Origin: Fennellomyces sp. T-0311
Taxonomy: Eukaryota; Mucoromycota; Mucoromycetes; Mucorales; Lichtheimiaceae
Reading direction: 5' to 3'
NCBI GenBank assembly: GCA_025266875.1
Contig: JALLLT010000013.1
Coordinates: forward strand, 248,001-312,000
Length of the DNA stretch: 64,000 bases
The stretch's first letter is position 1. Every line of letters starts with the position of its first letter. Of the stretch, positions 24,201 to 34,848 are shown piece after piece. Position numbers and translations under genes: made by a program. The notes beneath the pieces were generated by a model that was given only the letters and a program-made list of their open reading frames with translations, was not told where the DNA came from and searched no databases.

Positions 24201-24613
24201 GTCTCGCCGCATTTTTCTTGGATCTCGAATCAGACATCGACTCGAACCCTCTATATATTCTTGCTTTAATTGAAGATATAGTTGAGGAAGATGGGTCAAA
24301 GTACGTTCATCTGAATGTCTATGAGCCAATTCGGTATATCCCAAACCAAACACGACCATTAGGAGTTTGCCAGTTTCCAACATCTATTTACTCAAGCTGC
24401 ATCAAAGATCCAGCCTCCAACCTAATCGTAACGCCGAGCAACCCCGTAAATATTTCCTATCCTTTGGAAAGCATTCGTATGGAGGAGGTAGTAGACCTGC
24501 AGCCGTGCTGTTCGAGAGAAAGAGACTATGTTATCAACGCTTCCAAGTTCGGTACTTTGTGGTATATGCTCCAACGCGACATTCAAAACCTTTATATGAC
24601 AGACTTACTATAG
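21295..24613 (+). CDS. Large transposase-like protein (tnp2/KDZ-like DNA transposon group)
   Basis: Two exons, 21295-21759 and 21806-24613, join in phase into an uninterrupted protein of about 1090 residues. The N-terminus has a C2H2-like finger (Cys-x-Cys at CFC, then His-x-His and His in ERHLHKSKKH) suited to DNA binding, followed by an acidic region. The central part has GDNARHSELACHK (about residue 579) and CRKC (about 599). DLPIEILHSLMLGVTKYLV follows (about 675). This order is that of multi-copy fungal transposases whose DDE core lies between such motifs; exact superfamily placement (CACTA/Plavaka or KDZ) is uncertain. A QQQQQ run lies near residue 415. No stops or frameshifts were seen, so the copy looks recent or conserved. 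Element ends were not identified. Confidence 0.75.
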
Positions 24614-25243
24614 ACTACATTGTTTTTACTATTATTATTTTATATTAACTAGATTATTGTTTGCTTCTACAGTCGTGCATGGCTTGTCACAATTCGACTT
24701 AGCGAAATTTCTGAAGTTTTCAAGCTGTGTGACCATTTTTAAACTCTAATGCTCCTACTTTTCCAAATAGAGCAGGTTTGTGTTAATGTTGAACAAAACC
24801 TTTAGCTTCTCCGCTGGGCTCCTCACGGTCCCCCAAGTGCTCCCCCAGCATTTTATTGCCTACGGCCAATAAGATACGGTAAAATTTTTGGCGGAGCCAT
24901 AGATTTGCCTATTTTATATCTTGGCACCTCCGGGTGTGTACATGATTTCGGGGAAAGGGGAAGCGGCCGGGCATATTTTACGGGTATTTAGGTCGGATAC
25001 AAGTGATAGGACATAATTCGGACGATTATACTTAAGGAGACACATTGTGAAACAGTGATACTTGCACACTTCCTTTTTGTTTTGATGTCAGATGCCATTA
25101 CGGTACTGGAGTCGTACAAATCGCCACTTATACCGGATCGCTTTTTTTTTTATTAATGTACCATTTCAAATCATGGCTCTATCTACAAAGTTGTTACATT
25201 ATGTATATATATAATAAAGTGTAGTGTAAAAACAAACCGGTAA
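24614..25243. other. 3' flank of transposase gene
   Basis: About 630 bp without a gene. Contains a GC-richer block (24808-24970) with several short inverted pairs, such as attgcc...ggccaat around 24855-24870, which may be subterminal sequence of the element. A simple tatatata run lies near 25203. Confidence 0.35.
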
Positions 25244-25660
25244 TTAGGAAGAAAGCTCTTGGCTAGCTATAGAAACTTTGTTTTTGGCAGAAGGGGTTTC
25301 ATCGTGGAAAAGAGACATCTTTTTAAATTTGTGATCATTCTCTGTCGCTGATTGCGATGGCTTTGACATATGAACAACAGGTTTTGTGTGAAAGACGCCA
25401 GGTATGCGTTGATGATGGTGCTGCGCTGTCACGTAGTTGAGCTTTTTGTATACGCGTGAGCCTTGTGATGAGCTTTGTATGACGCCGCTGAACTGCGAGG
25501 TGAACCTCTGTCGTTGATGGACAGAAAGGTGGTGCCCGAACCGCATCATTATATGATTGAGGTACTCCGGATGATGATTCTCCAAAGGATGCATGAATGT
25601 GTGAAAGTGATGTACCAATTCTGGTAAGCCATTGTTTTCTACTTTTATATACGCACACAC
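25244..25660 (-). CDS. Hypothetical protein fragment, His-rich
   Basis: Not recognised. A minus-strand open frame of 138 codons begins with GTG and not ATG. The same frame is open upstream to a tag at about 25722, which could be a splice acceptor (cccatag). The composition is protein-like: KIVCAYIKVENNGLPELVHH, then HTFMHPLENHHPEYLNHIMM, ending in a Ser/Lys-rich tail and stop. The first internal ATG is in HTFMHPL. It may be the last exon of a small gene whose first exon was not found, or chance. There is no known motif. Confidence 0.3.
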   Translation of the reverse strand: MCAYIKVENNGLPELVHHFHTFMHPLENHHPEYLNHIMMRFGHHLSVHQRQRFTSQFSGVIQSSSQGSRVYKKLNYVTAQHHHQRIPGVFHTKPVVHMSKPSQSATENDHKFKKMSLFHDETPSAKNKVSIASQELSS

Positions 25661-27019
25661 GATCTTTGTTGAAGGTTTATGCTCAGCCGAATTTGGACGG
25701 GAAATTTTGCCCTATGGGATACACACTTGTCGCTTTATCACATGGTGACACTTTGAAAGGTGACTCAAGCGATAAAATCGGTATATAGGTGGTGCTAAAG
25801 AAAGAGTACGAAACAAAATACCCCAATAAGCATTTCCGTATATATCAAGTTCCAACAGAATAAAGCAACTAGCGCTATACCGGTCGTTCGCCTATTAACC
25901 CCCGGCAAGATCCGTAAGCATTCACATGCAACCCTTACCCCGCCTTTTAGCGTTTGTGACATACAAAAAATTTATGCACAAAAGAGATAAAGCATGATAG
26001 GCTATTATCCTTATCTATATACATACGTGGCCACAACCCAGCATTAAACTAAACATTTTTGATAAAGAAAACAGGGCAATTGATAAATAATGTGGTTCTA
26101 GAAAAAAAATGTGCGCTCGAGGCACCTTGTTACCCCGTGCAGAGCGGGGTTGGTCTCTCGAAAAGAAAGGACCGCAAATACTTCCTTAAATCGTGGCTCA
26201 GACGGAGAGACGATGCTTCAATTGTAAGCCAAAGTGAGGCAAATATAACAGTTTCTTCTTGATTAGGATGATCTTATGACACAATAAGAAAGCTCCTCAA
26301 AGAGGGATTGCATATTTTTGGTCGAAATTACTTTGATTGGGTGATGTAAAGCTGATAGCAACATGCCGTTGGAATTCTCTAATCAGTGTCAAGCTACATA
26401 CGTGGATTGAATTCTCTATTATTTACTCGATCCAGACCACAATTGTTTCGCCCATCATAGTAACTTGTAAAACTTGGGTCAGCTGACTAGATTGCCAGAT
26501 AGCGAGTAAAATAGTGGTGTTACTGATGTCTAATGGCTTCGCTGAAAGAGGTAATTCTCCGATCTAAATCAGTACACGTATGCACAGGATAATACTGCCA
26601 ACTGGTAATTATGCCAGAGGAAAACCTGCTTATAGAAAAACAAAATAAAACCAGTATCGCGTGGCGTGCGAATAAACAAATGCCCTGGTCCACACTCAGG
26701 GTATACCCGAGGGAATGGTTTCGAAGCACGGAGCGGATGGTGTACACAAACAGGATATCCCTCGTTATGAAAATATCCGGTGTTTGTTTTCGTTTGCTTT
26801 ATCTCTACGTGTCAGGGCGAAACCATCAAAGGTAAAGGGACAACAAAGTCGTTGAGGCTCGAAAGAAGAACGCTTTTACGTACTATCATGAAAGGTCGTT
26901 CTACATGCAAGACCATTACCAGCTTTCGTCAACAACACTTGCGGCACCCAAACGTAATTAAACCTTGTAGTCTCGCCTGACTTGCTTCTTTCTTATCACT
27001 CGTTAGGGAGGTTTGAGCG
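25661..27019. other. Gene-poor stretch
   Basis: About 1.36 kb. Small open frames (for example 26059-26262 and 26780-26980, plus) have basic, low-quality translations and no family likeness. Nothing else supportable was seen. Confidence 0.4.
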
Positions 27020-27042
27020 TTCTCAAAAATGATTTTTGAGAA
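27020..27042. promoter_or_regulatory. Perfect 10-bp inverted repeat next to a TATA box
   Basis: ttctcaaaaa (27020-27029), a 3-nt centre, and tttttgagaa (27033-27042) form a perfect 23-bp palindrome. It ends 3 bp before TATAAAAG at 27046-27053 and about 70 bp before the ATG at 27111. Position and symmetry suggest a protein-binding site; alternatively it could form a hairpin. Confidence 0.5.
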
Positions 27043-27045
27043 TAG

Positions 27046-27053
27046 TATAAAAG
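27046..27053 (+). promoter_or_regulatory. TATA box
   Basis: TATAAAAG, about 58 bp upstream of the ATG at 27111, in a region otherwise lacking genes on the left. It would serve the transcript that begins the dispersed-family gene. Confidence 0.5.
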
Positions 27054-27110
27054 GAAATCTATGTCACATTTTTTTCTAATCGAGACTCCACTTGTGAGAG
27101 CTGCTTCAAA

Positions 27111-30100
27111 ATGGCAAACTCTTTTACCGATTCAACAGAAAATACTCACTTGAAATTGGCAAGACTGCCTAGACCTAATCGCTGTCAAAATTGTGTTTAT
27201 TTACTTTCCTTCTTCTTCGTGAACCTATTACTATCGATTATCATGAGCACCAATCTTAACTTTGTCAACGAGACTCCTGTGTCATTGGGACTTGTCCCAA
27301 ATGTCCAGGATGAGGACGCTACCGTATGTTTTTAGAGTGTTAGCCGTATTTCTATTGCCTTACTTTAGTCACTTTACTAGTCCGAGGAATGCGTGTTACG
27401 GTTATTACGCCATTGATGACCTTTGCTGCTTTATTTTTTTTACGAGCAGAAGAGATTCCCAAATTGGAAAAGCATTAATTCTCACATCTTTTTGAGAACG
27501 CCGAGACCTCTCTATTGCTCAAGCCATGGCATCGCACTTTAATGATTGCATTCACGAAGAAATGCCCGTCCGGCTCTCCACTTTCATCGAGGACCAGCCA
27601 GAGGCTGTTGGAAAGGTTTTCATTGACAAGATCTTTTCCATGACTCCCGCCGACCTAAGGCAACACTTCAGCCGCGTTCGTGTCAAATACACCGATTATG
27701 AAGTAACTCTTTGGACGACATGAAACAAATACTGTTCCAATGACTAATATTTTGTGGTCTTGGTTTCAACAACGTTCTTTAAGGTACATGATTTTCCCGG
27801 GTTATCCACAAGCGTTGGCAGGCGTACATCGATTTGAGAATCCAAGACGATGCTATTCAATGTGTACAGGCACATCTGAGCATGCAAAGTAAGGTGCATC
27901 ACGTCATTTTGCATGCATATAAACACGCTCGCGTACGTATGCTGGTTCTTTCTTTTTTTTTATTATTACTCTATTGCTCAAAACTTGACATTTTTTTTAG
28001 GATGGTTTGTGTAAAAACCTGTCAAGGTAAATATACATCCTATGCAGTTGTATTAAACGTTTGTCTTTACACTAAAATGCCCATCCTTAGTCAGGCGCGG
28101 ATACGCACCCGTTCGAAGACGAACTGCGGCATGAAAATCGTCACTGATCTTGTGTCCTGCAGAAACGACTGAAAGTTGAAGAGCCGAAAAGTGAAGGCGC
28201 GCTCATGCTGGGCAAAGACAGTGACCAGGAAAACGTAGGTACCAACGCGGTCAAGCTTTTTTTTATACCAACCATTCTCCGGTTACTCATGCCCGCATCG
28301 AAGCTTTTCTCAAGTTAGAATCAAGTCGCATCCCAGGAGGTGGAGACTGATGTGTCGTTGTGGCTGAAATAGGGCATATTTTTAATAGAAGCACAAACAG
28401 GCGAAGATCTGCATTTCTACAGGTATGGCGGTTGTGTATATCTGCATGGACGAGACTCAAAAAGGCAACTGATTTATTTCATACGCTTTGCTCTCTATTT
28501 ATAAATAGTGCTTGTCCATGATGGGTTTTCCTTAAGCCAGTATTTCTGTGAGTGATGTGTAATATCAACCTTACGTATTATTGTTGAGCCGTGGTGGATT
28601 GTGATGATCGATAGAATGAATGCTGACAGAGCATATCCGTGAAGAGACACGTTGACCGGAAGGTCGTGTGGATGAGCAATCTGATTGGCTGAGTATTTGG
28701 TGAGCATGAAGCTCAACGTACCAATATCAAAAGTGGGAAGCGGCGGTAAGGATGGAAAGCTCTTATTCACTGACTGACCTTATTGACTAACTGACAGCAT
28801 TGCATTAATTGCAAAGAAGCTTGCTAGGGCGTGTTCATGTTGGATACAACACATGTCTCTTGATGAATATCAAAAACTTTGTGATATGGTTGCGAGCCCC
28901 AAGCAACCCAAATTCAAGGATGACTTCAAGCAGGAGCTTAACCATGTGAAAGCTGTTCTGTGCGCAGTAAGTTATTTTGAGCGCGGATATGGAAATCATT
29001 AACTGATGCCCATTCAATATTGATTAGGACGGAGACGATAAGCTTAAGGTTGCCAGGAAGCTCACCTCGTTCCCACTGGCGGATGCCCGGCTGGACCGGA
29101 TCGAATTTCTGTAGGATATCCTTGTCGCCACGTGAGTATATTGTATTGTGAATCAAGATGGCATTAAGCGGACTCAATCTTATTTGGCTAGTATTCGCGA
29201 TCCGTATGTGGCCAAGAGTGACATTGGTCACTCGGACACCAAGTTTAACGAGGTTATTGCTTGGCCGGCAATGAAGTTTGCGCTATACGTCATTTCTGGT
29301 GAAGCCCCTGGGTTGGCTATTATCCCAGGGGAAGCAGCATCTGCTATCCATGACAACACAGTTGCAAGAGAGCAATGCACTCCAAGACGATCGGTCGATG
29401 TACAAGGCTGACGGCATCCTGCGGTGCAAGGATCCGAAGAATGGCCATAATATGGAGTTGGCACTTTTAGAGACGTCAAAAGCGTACGATGCAGCTTCAC
29501 CGACCAAGTTCAACTATGACTTTCATAAAGGGATGTACGGATCGGTCGCGATGCTGAAAACCATTGCTGACCGTTTCCGGTACGCATCGTTTAAAGTATT
29601 TTCAAGGTTAAAGCTGTACTTTCTTCATGCCCACAGTAGGTTTCCAGAGCTGTCGATTTGTAATCCACAATAGGGCTAATTTAGCTTTAGCGGAGCACAT
29701 TCGTCTCTGGAGCATCAGTTGCCCTGAGCCCCGTGTCTTTCTCATGATGCGCGAGGATAAATGCACTGTTCCAGTCGATTCTAACGATGACCCCAAAGTA
29801 CTTCTCGATTATATCGGCTTCTCATGGACGTTTAAGGTACGTGTGGTTGGAAAAGCACATACTTACTTTATCAACACACATTTCAGGAGCGTTTGGAAAA
29901 CACGTTGAAGGTTTTAAGTGACCTTGAAAAGTCAAACTCAAAGGTTATGGCCGAGATGGCGTACGACGACTTGCCAGAAGATAGAGATTTATCTTGTCTC
30001 GTAAAGCCACACATTGTAAAAGTTACCGAACGCTTGCACGCCCCTTACTTTACCCACGATGGGCCTTATAGTCTCCCCAGCAACCACAGCAACTCGCAAC

Positions 30101-30114
30101 CCGCGCCATGGTAA
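27111..30114 (+). pseudogene. Decayed member of a dispersed, multi-copy fungal protein family
   Basis: Several exon-like blocks in order: MASHFNDCIHEEMPVRLSTF at 27526, WQAYIDLRIQDDAIQCVQA near 27811, KRLKVEEPKSEGALMLGKD near 28163, SLDEYQKLCDMVASPKQ near 28856, DIGHSDTKFNEVIAW near 29220. Next come YKADGILRCKDPKN...ELALLE near 29400-29470, YDFHKGMYGSVAMLKTIADR, and LAEHIRLWSISCPEPR to a stop at 30112-30114. I recall families of this layout, repeated many times in Mucoromycotina genomes; the spaced D...ExxLLE core resembles PD-(D/E)XK nuclease folds, but this is inference. Decay signs are an in-frame TAG just after DRIEFL (29113), a frame change near 29365, and a long non-coding gap at 28380-28790. 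Some breaks might be unrecognised introns. Confidence 0.55.
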
Positions 30115-30322
30115 CTGCTTTTTTATATATATCTTGCTCAGCTATACATATCCTTCCCAATACCACTATTTTTTACCATCGAATAAAACACAACCATCAT
30201 CATTCATTGAAAACAATAAGGTTGTCAGCATAAAAGTGCTGCAGCGCACTGGTTTGAATTCAGAAAAAAATTCGACCGACAAAAGACGGGTCTTTTGACA
30301 AAAAAACACACCTTTTGCTTTA

Positions 30323-33300
30323 ATGACATCAGAAGCGTTTAAAAAGTTATACGAAAGCTCGAAATTACTCGTCTCGCCATCCAGTCGAGATCACCTTCCT
30401 GTTCTAGAGCGTGGATTGGACCAGATCGACACCGAAACGCGACGATTATATGGACGGAACAAGGTCGATCAGGAACAACGTGCCCATGCGTGAGTCGTTT
30501 TTTTTTTTCCACCATCCATGATCACTTTCCACTAAAGCATCCAGGGTCAATCGAAAAGTCATTTTTTTCTAGCACAAAATGGAATCAATGCTCATGATTT
30601 AACGCAACGTTTGGATGCCATGGACACGAGCAAGATTTTTCAGCCTACCGATGCGATTACCGACACCGATGTCGAGGTTATTCAGATAAAAAAAAAGGAG
30701 CCTTTTGAAGGCCATTGGAACTGAACGCTTTTCAATAGAAATATCTGCAACAATCGCACGAACGCAGCATTATTGAGAGCATTGAAAAGCATCGCTTCAG
30801 TGTTGGTATTTTGAAATATCGTCAATAGACGCGACTTTTTAACTCGGTGACAATAGACGCGGCATGCATATACGATGAAAAGCAAGCACGTAGCACGAAA
30901 CACCTGGCGGAACACGCAGCGTCGCATTTTAGAAGAATTCGATCATCATCAGAACACTGGCGTATTTGAAGACGACAAGTTTATTGCGGTAAGACATCTT
31001 TTATTTTGTTTTCAAGCATAAAGATAACATGCTGTTCACACCAGTCTTCGACGTCGTCACCCATCTTTTTGCAACGTGTATCCGACTACGCCAACATTGT
31101 TCGTCAGCTGAATGATGCCAGACTGACCAACAAGAACTTTGCTGTGATCGAATCGTTCGCCAAGCTCTCCAAATCCGTAGATTCCGATCAGGTTTGGATT
31201 AACAAAGCAGCAAAAGAAGGGTTATGGATCGCTGACGCAGGACCCTAGGTGCACGATCGCAATCTGGATATTTGGAAGTTGCTGGGCAATTTGGCGGGAG
31301 AGGCAGAGTGCGAGTATGCCGAAACGTCAAAAAAGTACTCGCTGATGGGGCCAAACGATCCACGCATGGTCATCATGACACGCAAATTGGTCGATTCGGC
31401 AAAGAGCTGGTTGGAAAAGCAGTAAGTTTTCTTTGATGGGATCGTGCAAGAGAGGCTGATTCGAGGATCAGATACACCGAGTATATCAACAATGAGTTGG
31501 TACGAAATGCTCAACAGGCCAAGGTGGGCGGTGTGCCATCCGCACTGCGTCGCATCCGGGCGTTTATGAACTTGAAGTTTCGAAAAGGGTCTGGCAAATG
31601 GACCGATCCTCGATTTGAGGTAACCCTGGGCGACCGTCGTCACGGAAAACAGCTGTTTATCCTTGGTATTAGATTGTCAACGACACTGCGATCTGGACTT
31701 ACTTGTACTTGTTGATCCGCAGCGGCCATGCCGACCTGGCGCTGAAATACGTGAGAGAGAACGAGCAGCTATACACCACGGAACCCAACTTTGTCCGCTA
31801 CTTTACCGAGTACATGGATTCACCGGGCAAACGGCTACGAAAGGCGACGCATGATGCAGTAACGGCCGACTATCAGCGCCTGGAATACGGCCAACAACAC
31901 GTCGATCCATACAAGCTTATCCTGTACAAGCTCATTGGACGCTGCGAACTCAACAAAAAGCGAGTGCCAGAGATCGGCACCACGGAAGATTACATGTGGC
32001 TCCAAGTAGGTCGACAGTAGCTGCGAAAGCTTGGCATGGACCACTGACACGATGCATAGCTTTCGCTTGTCCGCGAATCGGTGGATGGCGAAGAGTTTGG
32101 CTATGAGCAATACAACTTGAGCGATATCCAGCGACTGATTCTGAGCTTCAATTCGAGCGAATTTGACAAGAACGGAAGCGACCCTCGAAGTTATTTTATG
32201 GTGCTGCTGTTGACTTTGCAGTTTGAGCGCGTAAGTGTTTATTTTGCTTATCGTATATCGAGGCAAGGGAAGGACTGATCGATAACCATCGGAACAGGCG
32301 GTGAACTATCTGTACAAGAACGAGAAAACCCGGCTTGAGGCAGTCCACTTTGCTATCGCACTTGCCTATTATGGACTATTAAAGATACCGGAGGAACCAC
32401 TGACCCGAAGCATTGATCTGCGTGAGTTTAGAAGCGGAACGATGGTTTATCTGAAACTGATGCAGCAGGTTAGTGATTATCGAGGACGATCGGAGGGAAA
32501 GCCTGAACTTTGCACGCTTGATATACCAATATGTGCGCATTTCTGCTGCGAGCAACGAGCAAAATGCGCTCAACTACCTCTATCTTCTCACGCTATACTC
32601 TGATCGGCAACGATACCACTCGGATGACATGACCAGCCTGTGCCACGCATACATCCGCGAGCTCGTTTCATGCAGCAAAGATCCCAAGGCGCTGCTTGGG
32701 GTGCGGTCACCGGAGCAGGGTCGTCAGGTAAAAAAAAGCATGGGATGCATGATTTCATCAGGCACGTTTGCGCTAAAAGATAACCTTAATACTGTAGCGG
32801 GGGCAGCTGGATGTCCACAAGGAGCTGATAGGTATCACCAGCGAGAAGGGATATGCACAGGCGATTCTTCTGCCGCTTGCTGAAACGTACACGCAAGAGG
32901 GCCGATTTCCCGAAGCCGTGTTTGTGTATGAGCTGACTGCGGTAAGCCAGGGGCTTGTTGATGCGGGGAAACAAAAGAGAAATTAATGCGCAACATTGTA
33001 ATTCTGCAGGACTATAACAAGGTTGTTGATATCCTGAACAAGCAACTGGGCGATGCGCTGCAACAACCACGGGCGGCGGACCGGGACCAGATGTTACGCA
33101 GAAGCGCTTCGGACGAGCAAATCATCCACTTTTCGCAGCAGACGCTAGAAAACTACGAAAAGCAGCAGCATATCGGGGTGCTTATCAAGGAAAGCAAGAA
33201 GCACACGGTGAGGGTGCTTATCAAGCTGTTGGAGTGCCGGCGGATGTACGAGAACGGGGCGTACGAGCTAGCGCTCCAAAGGATCCGCGAGAGTGGTGTG

Positions 33301-33765
33301 ATTCCGCTCAACGATGATTTCGGCCAGGTGCAGCGAGCGGCTGAGCAGTTTGAGCGGCTGGACGACTGCATCAGCAAGAACGTGCCTGACATGCTTCTGA
33401 TGGTGACCGAGATGCTCCAGAAGCTGTTTGGCGTGTTTACGGGGCCCCAGATGAATTCCCAGCCTGCGGCGAAACAGGTAAAAAAGAAACTAAAAAAGCA
33501 AACGGAAGCGGAGTCCAACTAAAAAAAAACACCGGGTAAAGACGGTTGGCAGGATCGAAGAGAACATTCGAGCCGTCCTGGCCTTTGTTGGCATGATCCA
33601 GTTCAAGATGCCGGCTGATACAATCACCAAGCTGAACAGGTATGGATGTTCATGTTGTTGTTTTTTTGGCGTGCATCGGCTAACATCTGTTCCCCCCCTC
33701 CTTCGTGTCCGGCTAGAGCGGAAATGATGATGTCCGGCCACAGCAGCCGCTACCCCCAACCATGA
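30323..33765 (+). CDS. nic96: Nucleoporin NIC96/NUP93
   Basis: Scaffold nucleoporin of the inner ring of the nuclear pore. Fifteen exons: 30323-30489, 30538-30676, 30739-30801, 30857-30988, 31045-31191, 31249-31421, 31472-31619, 31673-32005, 32060-32230, 32298-32421, 32474-32727, 32798-32941, 33010-33477, 33542-33639 and 33717-33765, about 869 residues, close to the family length. An N-terminal helical/coiled region (SHFFLAQNGINAHDLTQRL) is followed by the long alpha-solenoid, including YLYLLIRSGHADLALKYV, YEQYNLSDIQRLILSF and NYLYKNEKTRLEAVHFAIAL. The end is FVGMIQFKMPADTITKLNR. Two donors (GTTATT, GTTGGT) and the acceptor AAAG before exon 14 are weak but forced by frame. The early exon borders are the least certain part. 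Confidence 0.9.
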
Positions 33766-33865
33766 CGTCTGCCGGTTTCAATTCGTGGAATATGATTGGG
33801 CGGGGTCGAGTCAACGTGCGCCGCTCTACTGACTCACTGTTTTGCCTAAAGGAAGTTGCCAAAAA

Positions 33866-33873
33866 TATAAATA
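33866..33873 (+). promoter_or_regulatory. TATA box of small-protein gene
   Basis: TATAAATA, 75 bp upstream of the ATG at 33948 and 100 bp after the NIC96 stop, supports a separate short transcription unit. Confidence 0.45.
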
Positions 33874-33947
33874 GAAGCTTCATTTTCCAAAGCCAGCCTT
33901 TTTTTTATACGTTTTATCACATAAAAAAAAGAACTCTTCTGACAACA

Positions 33948-34220
33948 ATGACGTTCATTCAATCCGACATTGATCCTCTGTTCTTGCGCGAACGACACAT
34001 GCAGCTGACCAAGACCAAAAGCAACAGCAGTCTCTCGACGTCTGCAAGTGACAGCATAATGGACACCGAAGACCGATCGCACGACCATTGCAAAGACTCG
34101 TCCGAACGTGTCGACTTTTCCTCCGTAAAGCGGCTCTTTGGCTTGAGCCATTCACAACGATCGTCGCCATCATCGTCCAACATTACCAATCTCGATCGGC
34201 TGGTTTCGTTTTATCTCTGA
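33948..34220 (+). CDS. Small hypothetical protein, 90 residues, Ser-rich
   Basis: Not recognised. A single-exon frame starting MTFIQSDIDPLFLRERHMQL and ending NITNLDRLVSFYL, with a central Ser/Asp-rich part and a RLFGLSHSQRSSPSSS stretch rich in potential phosphorylation sites. It has its own TATA-like box 75 bp upstream and a clean gap from NIC96. The frame is open back to the NIC96 stop region (33762), but the ATG at 33948 fits the TATA position. It could be a small regulatory protein or, less likely, a chance frame. Confidence 0.5.
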   Translation: MTFIQSDIDPLFLRERHMQLTKTKSNSSLSTSASDSIMDTEDRSHDHCKDSSERVDFSSVKRLFGLSHSQRSSPSSSNITNLDRLVSFYL

Positions 34221-34848
34221 TAAAAAGAAGCAAACAAACAACCCTCTCTCTCTCTCTCTGTCTCCTCTTTGTCTCCGTCCTTGACTCTCCTCCCTCCAAC
34301 GCTCCGTCAACTCCACATATTCACATTCGTATATCCTCACACACACACACATTAGCATCACTTTTGGCATTTTTATTATTTTTAAAACTCTCACGCAAAT
34401 ATAATAGCTTTTTGATTATCTCCTTACGGCAATTGATGCGAAGAAATTGGAAAGTTGTGGGAACATCTGGCTTCAGGGGAGGGAAACGCACATGTGATCT
34501 ATCACGCACTGATGCTGTTATGTTGCCAGTGATGATCATTGGTCCCTTGCAAAGTTATTAACTCAACACGTGTTTCCATATTTAACCGTTGCCCAGCATG
34601 AATGCTCAGCTTCCTTGGTAACACATTCATCGCAATGGAAACCGGGCCGGTTTTATTTTTTTTTATTGCATGACTTGGATACGGTTCCTGAACTTGCTGC
34701 TGTTTGGTAAAGTGGTCATAAGGTATATAGATATAGATATATATTATACGTTGCACACGAGAAACGAGTTGGGGAAGGGTTTTTATATACAGGGGGATTC
34801 GTGGTAGGGCTACGTAAAGGGTGGGTCATTGCGCTGCACGGCCATTCA
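34221..34848. other. 3' intergenic stretch
   Basis: About 630 bp between the convergent small-protein and coiled-coil genes. Contains a (TC)n run at about 34239-34259 and a short (CA)n run near 34340. No gene seen. Confidence 0.45.

Noticed and set aside
28495..28770. Minus-strand 91-codon frame inside the dispersed-family relic
   Set aside because: No start context, motif or splice support; probably chance in decayed sequence.
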